NCBI RefSeq assembly: GCF_016097555.1
Contig: NC_054702.1
Coordinates: forward strand, 77,807,997 to 77,871,996
Reading direction: 5' to 3'
DNA: 64,000 bases
From: Gigantopelta aegis
Lineage: Eukaryota; Mollusca; Gastropoda; Neomphalida; Peltospiridae
Made by a program: the position numbers and the translations under genes. The notes under the pieces were generated by a model, which had not been told where the DNA came from, made no database searches, and worked only from the letters and a program-made list of their open reading frames with translations. Shown one piece after another: positions 9,089 through 20,500 of the stretch (position 1 is its first letter; each line of letters begins with the position of its first letter).

Positions 9089-11218
9089 CTACACGGAAGT
9101 ACTAACATTAATTCTATAAACATTAACGTTCCCGTGGGTGTTAACCAAGTACATTAAACCTTCATCGTCAAATGCAAGATTTACGGGTTTAAACAAACCG
9201 TCTCTTTTCGTGGAGTGTTCGTGTAAAAGACTCCCGTTTTGGTCGAACACAAACACGGCGGCTTGAAGATTGTCAACAGCAAAGATAAGACCCGCTTGGT
9301 TTATGTGAGCTGCGACTGCTTTCCACGAGGATGCTATTTGGCAATAGGTTACGGTCTTACCATCAGTGTTACGAACGCGGACGGAATCATCTCCCCACTC
9401 ACATGTGACAAAATGGCCATTTCGACCAACGCTTAGATTTGCCAAGGGATGAAAGTGTAGCATCACAAATCGTTTTAGCAGTGTTCCGTCTGTGGTGTAT
9501 ATTCGAAAATGATCATGAGGCAGGTTCCCCACAATAAAACCTTCATTCTGGTAGTTCGCAAGGGCAAACGTGAAGCGCAGTTCGTGATAGGTGGGCCACT
9601 TCGCAGCCAGTACAACCTTGGTTATCATCTTACCATTGTCGTCAAACAGATATAAGTAATTTTCATTCACGGCGCCTATGACGTTGTTACAGACAGCAAC
9701 AGCAAATGGTGAAAAACTATCTTCGTATTTAGGTGCCACACATTCCTTTAAAGCCCCCAGTTTAGAGATGCATTTAATTTTGCCATTTGCACTATCGGAA
9801 AGATAAATAACATTGTTGTGTATTGTCATGCCTCTTACCATTGGATGCTCCTCATCATCTTCATACTCGGTGTCAAAACTCTGCAAAAGGTTAAATGAGA
9901 CACATAAACTCCCAACACTCTCTTTAGATTTGAACTGACAACTGACAGCTTCGTTTCCCAGTAACCATTCTACGTCATGTACACCAGGGGCTTTTTCTCT
10001 ATCAGTATCGGGCAATTCCTCTCCACCAGATGCTTCTACTTCAGGAGTAGATAATGCTTCCACGTCAGGAGATAATAATGCTTCCACTTCAGGAGATGAT
10101 AATGCTTCCACTTCAGGAGATGATAATGCTTCCATTTCAGGAGATGATAATTCTTCCACTTCAGGAGATGATAATGCTTCCACTTCAGGAGTAGATAATG
10201 CTTCCACTTCAGGAGATGATAACGATTCCACTTGCTGGAGACGCTTGGTGATTGTCTCCGCCAGAGAAAGCATCTCTTCGTCTTGTCCTTGTTCTATCAA
10301 TTTCTCACAAAATTGCAGGCAATCTTTTGCTATGATTATTTTCACATTCGTATTTTCCACCTGCGTTTCTTGCTGTTCTATTTTGTATTTCATTATACTG
10401 TTCACCATAGCCAATGCCTTTTCTTTGTGATGTTCTATTTCTGCTCGAATTCCTGCTATCTGTTCTTCGGTGCTAACAATGGCTTCAGCCTTATGTTTTT
10501 TAACACATGCTATAATTTCGCATGCCATTTTCGTTTCACTTTCAAGCTTCTGCAATTTTTCCTTTACATTTTTAATGTGGCTGGTAAGACGACTCTTCTG
10601 ACTTGAAACCGCATCGGTGACTTGTACACATCTATGATCCCGATGTACAAGTAAAATACAAACCTGACATATTGGTGCTTGACATTTCTCACAGAAATAC
10701 TCAAGTTGTCTGCCCTTGTGTTTTGAGCAGGTTAACCTGTGGATGTTTCTCAGTTCTTTGTCATATGATCCTCTCCTGATGTCTTGCAAGAGAACCTTCT
10801 TGTGATTCCAAGTCGCTGAAGAGGCATTGTGTCCATCAGAACAACTTGGACATAAGTAATCTCCACAATCCAGACAGCGACTTTTGGCAGGCGAAGTCTT
10901 TCCACGGAGTGTACATGTCGTACATTTCACGTCTTTGTTTGTCTTCACTTTCAGAACCTCAATGAGACTGTTGATTAAGAAATTAGGTTTTAGATCAGAA
11001 ACAGTTTTCCGTGGAAGTGTGACAAAATCTCTACATTCTGGACACAATATTGAACCTGGTTCATCAGATGTCTCGAACAGTTTTTCTATGCACAGTGAGC
11101 AATACGTGTGGACACAAGGCAGGATTTTCGGCTGTTCATAAATATTAAAACAGATTTTACACTTGAGGAAATCATCAGGTATTGTTGTCGTTAAAAGTAT
11201 TTCGTCTGTTGATGCCAT
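9089..11218 (-). CDS. TRIM-type E3 ubiquitin ligase, RING/B-box/coiled-coil/beta-propeller
   Basis: A single uninterrupted coding exon for 709 residues. Residues 20-62 form a C3HC4 RING (CKIC, PCVHTYCSLC, CPEC), the E2-binding domain of E3 ubiquitin ligases. A B-box 1 lies at about 99-141 and a B-box 2 at about 162-203, followed by a coiled coil (about 205-330) that would make antiparallel dimers. Residues 333-396 are eight 8-residue repeats of type SSPEVEAL. About 430-709 is repetitive and beta-rich, with FDDNGK and FDQNGS motifs, like the NHL/six-bladed propellers of TRIM56/TRIM71-like proteins. The start at 11,218 is the first Met before the RING. Thirty bases upstream the minus strand has CCTTTCCTTTCAG (ending at 11,250), a likely splice acceptor, so the gene probably has an intron in its 5' UTR. 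A partial, damaged paralogue lies tail to tail at the left edge. Large lineage expansions of such genes are known in molluscs, many linked to innate immunity; the role here is inferred. Confidence 0.92.
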   Translation of the reverse strand: MASTDEILLTTTIPDDFLKCKICFNIYEQPKILPCVHTYCSLCIEKLFETSDEPGSILCPECRDFVTLPRKTVSDLKPNFLINSLIEVLKVKTNKDVKCTTCTLRGKTSPAKSRCLDCGDYLCPSCSDGHNASSATWNHKKVLLQDIRRGSYDKELRNIHRLTCSKHKGRQLEYFCEKCQAPICQVCILLVHRDHRCVQVTDAVSSQKSRLTSHIKNVKEKLQKLESETKMACEIIACVKKHKAEAIVSTEEQIAGIRAEIEHHKEKALAMVNSIMKYKIEQQETQVENTNVKIIIAKDCLQFCEKLIEQGQDEEMLSLAETITKRLQQVESLSSPEVEALSTPEVEALSSPEVEELSSPEMEALSSPEVEALSSPEVEALLSPDVEALSTPEVEASGGEELPDTDREKAPGVHDVEWLLGNEAVSCQFKSKESVGSLCVSFNLLQSFDTEYEDDEEHPMVRGMTIHNNVIYLSDSANGKIKCISKLGALKECVAPKYEDSFSPFAVAVCNNVIGAVNENYLYLFDDNGKMITKVVLAAKWPTYHELRFTFALANYQNEGFIVGNLPHDHFRIYTTDGTLLKRFVMLHFHPLANLSVGRNGHFVTCEWGDDSVRVRNTDGKTVTYCQIASSWKAVAAHINQAGLIFAVDNLQAAVFVFDQNGSLLHEHSTKRDGLFKPVNLAFDDEGLMYLVNTHGNVNVYRINVSTSV
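10031..10222 (-). repeat. 24-base coding repeat in the TRIM gene (8 units)
   Basis: Eight in-frame units encode variants of [ST]-S/T-P-E-V-E-A-L between the coiled coil and the propeller. Each has an acidic stretch after a Ser/Thr-Pro pair. The units are nearly identical in DNA (TGCTTCCACTTCAGGAGATG on the plus strand), so the array is young and probably variable in length. Confidence 0.9.
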
Positions 11219-11251
11219 ATTGACTCTTCATATTCTTTATTACGTAGCGCT

Positions 11252-11633
11252 GAAAGGAAAGGAAAGTTTAAAATCTATTTTATGAAACTAGATCAACCTT
11301 TTTTAATATCATTATGAAAGACCGTGTTCTGCAACGTTCAATATTACAGCCATGGTTCAGGGGCAAAGCTATTTGGTTTAAAAGTTGAGGTCGGGTGTAA
11401 CACAGAGGGTCATATACTATATAAAATCTGCTAGCGTTTGGGCTGGGAAAAAAAGCACACACAAAACCAAAAAACCTACTCCCCCAAAAAAACAAAACAA
11501 AAAACAAACAAACAAACAAAAAACAAACAAAACAAACAAACAAAAAACAAACATAACAACAACAAAAAACCAACAAAACAAAACACACACCACAAAAACA
11601 AGCAAACACTAATACACACGCAGAGACACGCAC

Positions 11634-11693
<60 letters not shown>

Positions 11694-11730
11694 AGAGAGA
11701 GAGAGAGACACACACATACACAGAGAGACG

Positions 11731-11784
<54 letters not shown>

Positions 11785-12490
11785 CACATACACACAGGCA
11801 CACATACACACACAGACACACACGCACAGACACATACACACACACACACACAAAAAACATACAAAACAAACAAAATAATAATTTTTTAAACAAACACACA
11901 CACATACACACACGCATACACACACCAATAATGCACATTGAGTTAAAATTAGGGAACTGTGTAGGGTTCCATCGCACTGTCCAGGGGCATATCTAGACTT
12001 TCGAAATGTGTAGTCAGTTCCGCGTGTAAGAAACGAATTGTTTTGAGAGATGGTGCGAAAAAAACCCACCTCCAAAATGCTCACAATCATATTTCTTAAA
12101 AAGCTTTCTTCTCTATTCTAAAAACAAAGATTCATATTGCAAATTACAGCAATTTGTGGGGTTTTTTTGTTTTTTTCACAAATATTTGTCTTGCTGATTC
12201 TCCTTATTGTCGTCCACCAATGGCAAAAATGTGATTGCATATTTTGAAGAAAAAAAAATTTCGGTTACGAAATTATGGGTTTTTTTACCGATCCAATTGA
12301 TACACTAGTTTAAACGAATGAAACTAATTATTTGTTTTATAATTATTTAAAAAATCATTTCAAGAGAACAAAATACTTTTAAAGTGTAAAACAATATATT
12401 CAAAGATGATACTGGCCCATTAAATTTAATTCACAGGAGATGGCCGAAGTCGACGATTAAAGCTATATCTCCTGTATATTTTTACTATTT
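11252..12490. repeat. Simple-sequence block: A-rich, (GA)n and (CA)n
   Basis: 11,450-11,580 is ACAAACAAAAC-type A-rich sequence. 11,639-11,785 is mostly (GA)n, and 11,790-11,915 is (CA)n with variants. The overlapping open frames in several frames are by-products of the repeats. The remainder to 12,490 is AT-rich with nothing recognised. Confidence 0.85.
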
Positions 12491-12497
12491 AAGTTAA

Positions 12498-12905
12498 AGT
12501 TTGTTTTGTTTAACGACACCACTAGATCACATTGATTAATTAATCATCGGCTAATGGATGTCAAACATTTATTAATTCTGACACGTAGTCATCAGAGGAA
12601 GCCCGCTACATTTTTCCTAATGCAGCAAGGGATCTTTTATATGCTTTCCCACAGACAAGAAAGCACAAACCACGGCATTTGACCAGTTGTTGTGCACTGG
12701 TTAGAACGAGAAAAAACAAATCAGTTGAATGGATCCACCGAAGTGGTTCGATCCTGCGACGCATGCACCTCAAGACTGAAACATTATAAACTGGGGGGTT
12801 ATACCTTACGTATAAACAAAAAACCCATTATATACTAATTTTGAGTACAATCACGTGTTCGCACACTGAAACTCAGGCGAGCGCTCTTCCACTGAGCTAC
12901 GTCCA
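12498..12905 (-). mobile_element. SINE, family B, with extra sequence in the head
   Basis: Tail B (TTTAACGACACCACTAGATC on the plus strand) and core are clear. The head ends at CACTGAGCTACGTCC but has about 100 extra bases (12,770-12,865) between core and head compared with other copies, suggesting an insertion. Confidence 0.7.
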
Positions 12906-13130
12906 AGCACTAATTACTAGGATCACACAGAAATACATATCGTATAATAGAGAAATTGATAACCTACTAAATTTTCATTAAACAGTGCACGATGGTGACT
13001 ATATAATGATTGTCATACCTGTCCTAACAGTGTACTACTGTCCTGGTTTGCCACTGTCGCTGTGACACCATTTATAACCCAATTCCGGCGTGCTGGCAAC
13101 CGGACGACGAAAAGATCAAATCAATATATA

Positions 13131-14653
13131 TACTGAACAAAATAAGAAACTTCCGCTAACTTTGCTTGAACATAACTTGATGAAAACAAACCGGGGAAAT
13201 AATTGTTATATATGCATTTAAAGTGTTCCATGATGCATCGTTTGGTGCAAAAATCATGGCCATAGGTTAACAGAAATTGGGAGAAATTTTGACCAAGTGT
13301 GGTAGGGGTTAAAAAACAACAACACCCACTTAATAACGGGTATGACCACCTCTTGAATTAACCACTGCAGTGCATTGCAGGTGCATAGAATTGACTAAAG
13401 TGTTGATTTCTGCCTGTGGAATATTTTCCCATTCCTGAATGAGCGCTTGACGAAGTTCGTTGGTTGGGACGACGCCTCAATCGTCTGTCCAGACTATCCC
13501 AGACATGCTCTATGATCAGGACTTTTAGCGGGCCAGTCATCAATGAAATCAATGTTATTTGTCCTAAAAAAAATTACAGTGTCTCTAGCTGTATGAGAGG
13601 TGGCATTATCATGCTGAAAAATCGAGATGTTGGCGTTGTTATGGAACAGAGGAATGACGTGATGAGCGAGAATGTCATCGCGGTAACGTTGAGCATTTAA
13701 ATTGCCATCAATGACGACTAGTGGTGAACGAGAACCATGGGCAATGGCTGTCCAGACCATCACAGAACCCCCACCCCCGAAACGATCTCGTTCAAGAACA
13801 CAACAGTCAGCATAGCGTTCATTTCTTCTACGGTAGACGCGCAACCTACCATCACCACGTTGTAAAGAAAATCTGGATTCGTCCGAAAAAAGAATGGTAT
13901 TCCAGCGTCGCCGTATCCAACTAGTGTTTACACGTGCCCAATTAAGACCATTTAGACGATGACGTTGCGTTAAAACGCATCCGACGTAAGGACGTCGTGC
14001 ATGTAAACCGTTCTCCCGCAGACGATTACGAACAGTTTGCCCACTGATTTGGTTATTATGGAGCCCAGGTGTGTTAGCAGCAGTAGCAGTGGCAGTTTGG
14101 AATCGATTGCGCAAATGCGTGTTCATGATATAGCGGTCTTGACCACGCGTTGTAACACGCGGACGTCCACGACGTGGCAAGTCGTTGGTGCTTCCTGTCG
14201 TTCGAAATCTTCGCGTAAGATTTCGTATCGCTCGACTAGAACTCCCAACATGCCTTGCAACGTCTTCTGTCGACATGCCAGCATCAAGCATGCCAATCGC
14301 CCGTTTGCGTAAATTATTGGGTATTCTTGGCATACTAATAATTCTATAATGTAAAAAACGTTACTATGTTTACAAATTTTGAAGCGTTTTCGTTCACTTG
14401 ACAACAATGTCAGTAAGACAAGTAAAACAAATTGACCGAATACTACACGGGACATGTCGAACCATGCATGCACGTGCAAATTGAATTTCACGTTGTCGAC
14501 GATTAACAGTGCAAAAATAATCGATAAAATTCATGAATCCTGATAATACAGCTCAAGGCTAATACTACCTATATAATTTTATTACACAATGAATTCTTTA
14601 ACACAACAAATACTATATGTACAAATCGGAAGTTGGTTTTTTTTTGTTCAGTA
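13131..14653 (-). mobile_element. Tc1-type DNA transposon, broken
   Basis: The ends are inverted (TACTGAACAAAATAAGAAAC on the left; TACTGAACAAAAAAAAACCA as the complement of the right), each flanked by TA (13,129-13,130 and 14,654-14,655), the target of the Tc1/mariner superfamily. The length of 1,523 bases is typical. It carries one transposase gene on the minus strand, which is disrupted near its 3' end. It resembles the element at 43,969-45,465 in protein but has different ends, so the two are separate families. Confidence 0.9.
13330..14333 (-). pseudogene. Tc1-type transposase, frame broken twice
   Basis: From the Met at 14,333 it reads 279 residues: an N-terminal helix-turn-helix (RKRAIGMLDAGMSTEDVA), the GRPR hook between the two DNA-binding subdomains, FSDESRF with the first catalytic Asp, GGSVMVW, and QHDNATSHTAR with the second Asp. 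At about 13,520 a few bases appear lost where SPDLNPIEH is expected (the DNA reads SPDH then a new frame with IEHVWDSLDRRLRRRP), removing continuity to the third catalytic residue. A second slip at about 13,465 precedes a C-terminal stretch ending in VVNSRGGHTRY and a TAA at 13,330-13,332. The enzyme cannot be functional as read. Confidence 0.88.
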
Positions 14654-15019
14654 TATAACGCGGTAAAGAGCTTCAGCTCTGTAACGCATGCGTGTTTAGA
14701 AAAAAATCCATTACAAATACGGGTAACCCACATGAATACAGATTTAACTGAATGCATATATTGAATGATTCTAAAGGCAGAGATGAAAAAGACTTTTATG
14801 CAGATATCAACTATCTTTAAAAAGAAGGAAAAAACCCACTAGCTGTTATGACTGGCTTACTTTGTGATTCTGTCTTCGTGAAAATACAATGTAGGCTACA
14901 CAGTCCTAACAATAGACAAAGTGCTATACAACTGTACTGTAAAGTAATAAAATCAATAAGAGGTCACTGTTTTTTCATTGACTAGCAAAATGCCTCGACA
15001 CACCTACTTTAACACGGAG
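14654..15019. other. Intergenic, no gene seen
   Basis: AT-rich flank of the transposon; nothing recognised. Confidence 0.5.
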
Positions 15020-15418
15020 AGAGAAAGAAAAAGAAAGAAATGTTTTATTTAACGAAGCACTCAACACATTTTATTTACGGTTATATGGCGTCAGACATAT
15101 GGTTAAGGACCACACAGATTTTGAGAGGAAACCTGCTGTCGCCACTACATGGGCTACTCTTTCCGATTAGCAGCAAGGGATCTTTTATTTACACTTCCCA
15201 CAGGCAGGATAGCACAACCCATGGCCTTTGTTGAACCAGTTATGGATCACTGGTCGGTGCAAGTGGTTTACACCTACCCATTGAGCCTTGCAGAGCACTC
15301 ACTCAGGGTTTGGAATCAGTATCTGGATTAAAAATCCCATGCCTTGACTGGGATCCGAACCCAGTACCTACCAGCCTGTAGACCGATGGCCTAACCTCGA
15401 CGCCATCAAGGCCGGTGA
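15020..15418 (-). mobile_element. SINE, tail A with the family C-type head
   Basis: On the minus strand the head is GGCCTTGATGGCGTCGAGGT with GTACTGGGTTCGGATCCCAG (B box), then a middle section unlike family A, then the shared core and tail A ending near GAAAGAAAAAGAAAGAAATG. The same composite is at 31,903-32,299. Confidence 0.85.
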
Positions 15419-16082
15419 CAGAAAGAGAGTCCCACTTTTAACACACATACTGATAGAAAGTGAGAGAAACAGAGTCCCACATTTTTTTTTTAAAGTTGAA
15501 TATCGTGGAAAGTGTGCAATGCAAAACAGTTAACATTTTCACAAAACCAGTTTATCATCGTGTGTGTTAATGGCAGAAGTTTCATTTAGATACATGGCTT
15601 ACTTTTAAAATGGTGCATGATACAAAATGTGATGTAAAAATATACTACATTAATAAAAACCACACTCAACATATACATAGAATACATACTAAAAACAAGT
15701 GAATCGGCCCAACTAGTTTCCTTTCTTACATCCCATAGTATTCTGTTTTAGGATGAAATAAACTTTTTTAACTCTTTAAGAGTATAATTCCCCCCCAAAA
15801 ATGTCACAATTTTGTTTTAAAGCCGTCCCATTAAAAGTGAAATTGTCCATACGACCCAGAAGGTTGCAATTTGGGAAACATACATGTAAAAATAAAATTC
15901 CGAAGAAGTATAAAAAAGAAAAGAAAAAAAGAAAGAAATGAAAAAAGAAAGAGATTATGGACTGTGTGAAATGAAAGTAGTGTAGCAATCAACCATTGTT
16001 TGTAGTATCTATAGTAAATGTTGAGTATGATCTACATGGGATATTACGTCTTTGTATCACAGGCCATTTTAAAAGTAAAAGT

Positions 16083-16275
16083 CTATTTTGTTTATTGTCA
16101 CATTTCTAGAGCACATTGGTTTATTATTAATCATCGGGTGTTGGATGACAAACACCCGGTAATTGTTGACATATAGTCTTAGGAAACCTGCTACATTTTT
16201 CTATTATTAGCAAGGAATCGTTTACATGCACCATCCCACAGACAGGATAACACATACCACAGCCTTTGATATTTT
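16083..16275 (-). mobile_element. SINE, family B, head missing
   Basis: Tail B and half the core are present and stop at CACAGCCTTTGATAT. A further core fragment (CATACCACAACCTTTGAATG and CCAGTCGTGGGGCACTGG) appears at about 16,490-16,580, so roughly 215 bases may have been inserted into one copy. Confidence 0.65.
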
Positions 16276-17093
16276 AAAAAGTAAGCCATGTATCAAAATG
16301 AATGTGTACACAATATAATAAACTGATTTTGTGCCAAATTTTAATGCTCTGCATAGCATACTTTTTCTGCTATTCAACTTCAAAACATGAGACATATTTT
16401 TTTAATCACCCGATATCTTGGTAACAAATATAATTTTTACTTTAGATGGTGAACCTTAACATCAGATCTTAATTTTTATTTTAGTAAGGTCCACTTATAT
16501 ACACTTTCCCACAAACAGAACAGCACATACCACAACCTTTGAATGATATACCAGTCGTGGGGCACTGGTTGGGATGGGGAAACCTCAATGAGTTTGCCAA
16601 CCAGTGCCCCACAAGTAATGCATGTCAAAGATGATTTTCAGCAGTAACACAGAATGTAAACACACACACACACACACACCACAAAACACACAAATCAACA
16701 ATAGTAAAATAAATACAATTTATTTAAAATAATAAAGCCTATTTATTAAAATGGCATCAACAGTTACATATAAACCATAAACTATAAGTTACCAGTAATA
16801 ATATACTATAAAATATACTTAACTTATACACATGCTTTGAAAACTAAATATTTAGCTACTTTTGACATAGGTACATTTCCATCCCAATATGATGGAGGAA
16901 TTAGAAAAATAAAAAGAAGTCTGTAACTGATACAAGTTAAAATATGAAGTCACAACATAAAACATCTAGTGACAGATACATCAAAATTCAACACCATGCA
17001 TAAGAAATACCTGTACATCAACATTCACAAAACCAAGACTAAACCTGTGTCCACATGGGCGGTTTTATCTTAACCTGGGTTAAATCTATATGG

Positions 17094-17396
17094 AAGGAAG
17101 GAAATGCTTTATTTAACGATGCACTCAACACATTTTATTTACAGTTATATGACGTCAGACATATGGTTGAGGACCACACAGATATTGAGAGAGGAAACCC
17201 ACTGTCGCCACTTCATGGGATACTCTTTTTTGATTAGCAGCAAGGGATCTTTTATATGCACTATCCCACAGACAGAGCAGTACATACCACAACCTTTGAT
17301 ATACCAGTCGTGGTGCACTGGCTGGGACGAGAAATAGCCCACTGACGGGGATTGATCCCAGACTGACCACGCTACGTCCCACCCAAAAATCTATAT
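17094..17396 (-). mobile_element. SINE, family A, full length
   Basis: Tail A, core and a shortened tRNA-like head (GACCACGCTACGTCCCACCC on the plus strand; some head bases are deleted). Confidence 0.8.
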
Positions 17397-17974
17397 GGAG
17401 TCTTCACGATGTATAACAAAAATAACACGTGTCTCTGGCCTATGATTTATAACTGCTTGATGAGGTATTGCCTTCGAAATGGAAGAAAACAATATCAAAC
17501 TTACTGTTTACATTCATATGTGGTCCTCGCAGATTCACCTCCCTTATCACCTGTATTTTTCCTTCAGTTTAGCATTTAGATTTTTATTTTTTACAAGTTT
17601 CAACATGTTATTACAATATATGTAAACAACAATCTGTCCTCTGAAGCCAGGCATGTGTGCAGGGATTTTAGTGGAGGGGGTCTAGACTGTTGAGAGCGAA
17701 GTTTGGGGGGGGGGGGGGGGGGGTAGAGGTTGAGTCATGCTCTCCCAGATAATATATTGGGAAAAAACCCTGAACTCACCCCATCCCTACACCTATGCCC
17801 AGAGTTAAGACACTATGATTTAACCTGGTTTATCCGTCTACATGGGAATGTAAAAAAAACCTGAACTCGCCCCATCCCTACACCTACACCCAGAGTTAAG
17901 ACACCATGATTTAACCTGGCTTATCCATCTACATGGGAATGTATAAGAGTAGTTATAATTAACACAGGAGAACG
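17397..17974. other. Intergenic with a short direct duplication
   Basis: A stretch of about 65 bases (AACTCACCCCATCCCTACAC, then CAGAGTTAAGACAC) occurs at about 17,770-17,840 and again at 17,862-17,945. An 18-base G run lies at about 17,705. No gene seen. Confidence 0.7.
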
Positions 17975-18270
17975 TTTGTTTTGTTTAATGACACCACTAG
18001 AGCACATTGATTTATTATTCATCAGCTATTGGATGTCAAACATTTGGTAATTTTGACAGTCTTACATTACATTTTTCCATTAGTAGCATGGGTTTTTTTT
18101 TTATATGCACCATCCCACAGATAGGATAGCATATACCAGAGCCTTTGATATACCACTCGTTGTGAACTGGCTGGAAGGAGAAACAGCCCAATGGGTCCAC
18201 CCACGGGAATCGATCCTACACTGACCTCACATCCTGCGAGCACTTTACCGCTGGGCTACATCCCTCCCCT
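17975..18270 (-). mobile_element. SINE, family B, full length
   Basis: Tail B (TTTAATGACACCACTAGAGC), core and tRNA-like head (CTGGGCTACATCCC at its end) on the minus strand. Confidence 0.85.
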
Positions 18271-18409
18271 ACCCCGGAATAAAGCAGCCTGACACTGGTA
18301 CAATTGCAGAGTTAAAATAACTCATTAGATTAACTTAGCTCTGTATTTTTCACTATATAAATGCTTAACACAGGTTAAAAAAAAAAAAACTTGTGTAGAC
18401 AAGTCTTAA

Positions 18410-18759
18410 AGGGACATTCCCGAGTTTGCTGCAATGTTTTAAGATGTTATCGACTAATAAAATATTTCTACAATTAAACTTACATAGTAAATATATTTTT
18501 TTGTTTCTGATCGTTCTAATATTTGTACTAGGTTAATTTTCATTTTATTTCCTAAAAAATATTTTTTCGTACGTATGAAATTATTTGAAGACAAAATCTA
18601 GTTTGGGCTTCTTACAAATATTAAGACGACCAGAAACACATTGAATATACAGATGCTGATATTCTAAACTAGAAAATAGATTTAATATGTAAGTTTAATC
18701 GTAGAAATATTTTATTAGTCGGAAACATCTTACAATACAGCAAACTCAGGAATGTCCCT
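18410..18759. mobile_element. TTAA-flanked MITE with long inverted repeats, copy 2
   Basis: The ends are AGGGACATTCCCGAGTTTGC and the complement of GCAAACTCAGGAATGTCCCT, flanked by TTAA (18,406-18,409; 18,760-18,763). The inverted repeats extend well inside: GACTAATAAAATATTTCTAC on the left is answered by GTAGAAATATTTTATTAGTC on the right, so the 350-base element can fold on itself. Confidence 0.9.
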
Positions 18760-18763
18760 TTAA

Positions 18764-19437
18764 TGTGCCTGAACAAATATTAAGTATGTACAATTAAAGT
18801 ATAAACATCCCAAAATAATATGAAAGTTAATAACAAAATAATTACAATCAAATTAAAACAAGAGAAAAGTCAAGTTTGTAAGTTAAATTCACAATAGAAC
18901 AACAAATTCTGGCAAGACATTTTACGTTACCTGTAACTGCATAAACATTTTTCCATCATGACCTCAAAAGCTAATACAATAAGCTCTATATATTAAATAA
19001 TGCATAGCCAAAGGTAGGAAAGTTGAAAAGAAAAACAAAACCCAAAATTAAAAAACATACTTATGACATTATTTATGAAATTTCAATGTATTTTGGGGGC
19101 AGTGAGCTGTAGCAACACATGTATTAACCTACATTATATTTTTATATGAAGATATGTTTCAGACAAACAAACCATGTATGCTTAAAAGGACAAATTTTAG
19201 GCAACATGAGCCGTCGAATTTTAGATCATCTTGCAATGGTAATTTAGTACAAATAATAACAAAATAAATACCAGATAAGGATAAAAATGATGACGCAGAT
19301 AAATTTTGCAACAGATTTTTGCGGTGGCACTGCTGATTTCTGATGCAAATATTGAGGGCTGCAACATTAATAAACTAATTACTATAATAAAAACAAATCT
19401 CAAGTCACTTGATAATATCTCTAATATATACAAAATA
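18764..19437. other. Intergenic, no gene seen
   Basis: AT-rich sequence without recognisable coding or repeat structure. Confidence 0.5.
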
Positions 19438-19449
19438 ACATTTACAATA

Positions 19450-20136
19450 TTTTTTTTTAATTTTTTTTTTTTATCCCAGTGTCCCCTTTCCTTTCTCTCC
19501 CTTGAATTCCATATCATTTCTTCCCGATCTGGCAACTTCTCCTATCTTTCAACTTCTTTCGCTGTCCACCTCCACATCCCAGTCCTTCTCTCTCCAACCG
19601 CGACAGGTGCTTGTCTCTTGTGGCTATCTGTGCCACACACCTGTTCTCCCCCCCCGCCCCCCCCCATCAGCTTTTAGTTGTGGGCTTAGTCTGACCACTT
19701 CGGGGAGTGCTCAGTAGTTACTTCTGGCATTGTTAAGAGGCACTTGTAACCACCTACTATACACCCCTGTTACCAGCGGTCGTTAGTTAGTGCCGTGGGT
19801 CAAACCAGCTTTATTAGCGGCAGAGGACGAGGATGCCAGGTAGGTGCAGGGATATACACAGAGACTGCACCCATGGAGGAAGTTGAGACAGGTAGGCGAT
19901 GGTGTGGACAGCTAAGAAGACAGAGTCGGTGGAAACTGACAGAAAGGGTCAAAACAGATTGAAATCGTGGGAGAAATTGGAAAGGTTTTTTTTTATATTA
20001 AGATAATGAGAATGATAGGCAGAGGGTGATAGATGAGAAAGATGAATGAATGTGTGAGTCAGCTTTGACGGGATTTGAACCACTGTCGTCAGCTTGATTG
20101 TCCAGCAGCTTATCCACTAGACCACGGAGCTCACTT
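19450..20136 (-). mobile_element. Long tRNA-derived SINE with poly(A) tail and 12-base target duplication
   Basis: On the minus strand the element begins with a tRNA-like head (A box TGGTCTAGTGG; B box GGTTCAAATCCC, about 20,057-20,133) and ends in an A-rich tail (19,450-19,475 on the plus strand as T runs). Identical 12-base repeats ACATTTACAATA flank it at 19,438-19,449 and 20,137-20,148, as expected for target-primed insertion. At ~690 bases it is long for a SINE; the interior is unlike the other SINE families here. Confidence 0.85.
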
Positions 20137-20500
20137 ACATTTACAATACTGGTGACGTAAAACTGAAACTTAGTACATTCGGTTTTTTAAATGTAGCATG
20201 GATGTTAAATATTTACATAATATATACGGTAGAATTAATCATCGATGGGGTAAACAATCATTCTGTTTGTATAAAGTATAAGGTAAAACCATCAAAATGC
20301 TTCAGACTGAAATAATGAAAAGCATGAAAAATAATCTTATATTTGTAGCAACAGTAAACCTTTAAGGATATGACTTGTCACCCCATATATTGGTAAAAAA
20401 AAGTAAGAATAAAATAAGAAACAAATGTTTTAATCGATTACGATCCCTCGATGCCTTTTCGGGCCTTCTGAATTGTTCTGTCAAATAGAAATTTACTTAA

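Noticed and set aside
11280-12090. Several open frames of 75-204 residues rich in Cys/Val, Ser/Leu or Arg/Glu
   Set aside because: They are produced by (CA)n and (GA)n repeats in all frames.
20057-20133. Candidate tRNA gene on the minus strand
   Set aside because: A and B boxes are present but the acceptor stem does not pair, and the stretch is the head of a SINE with target duplications.
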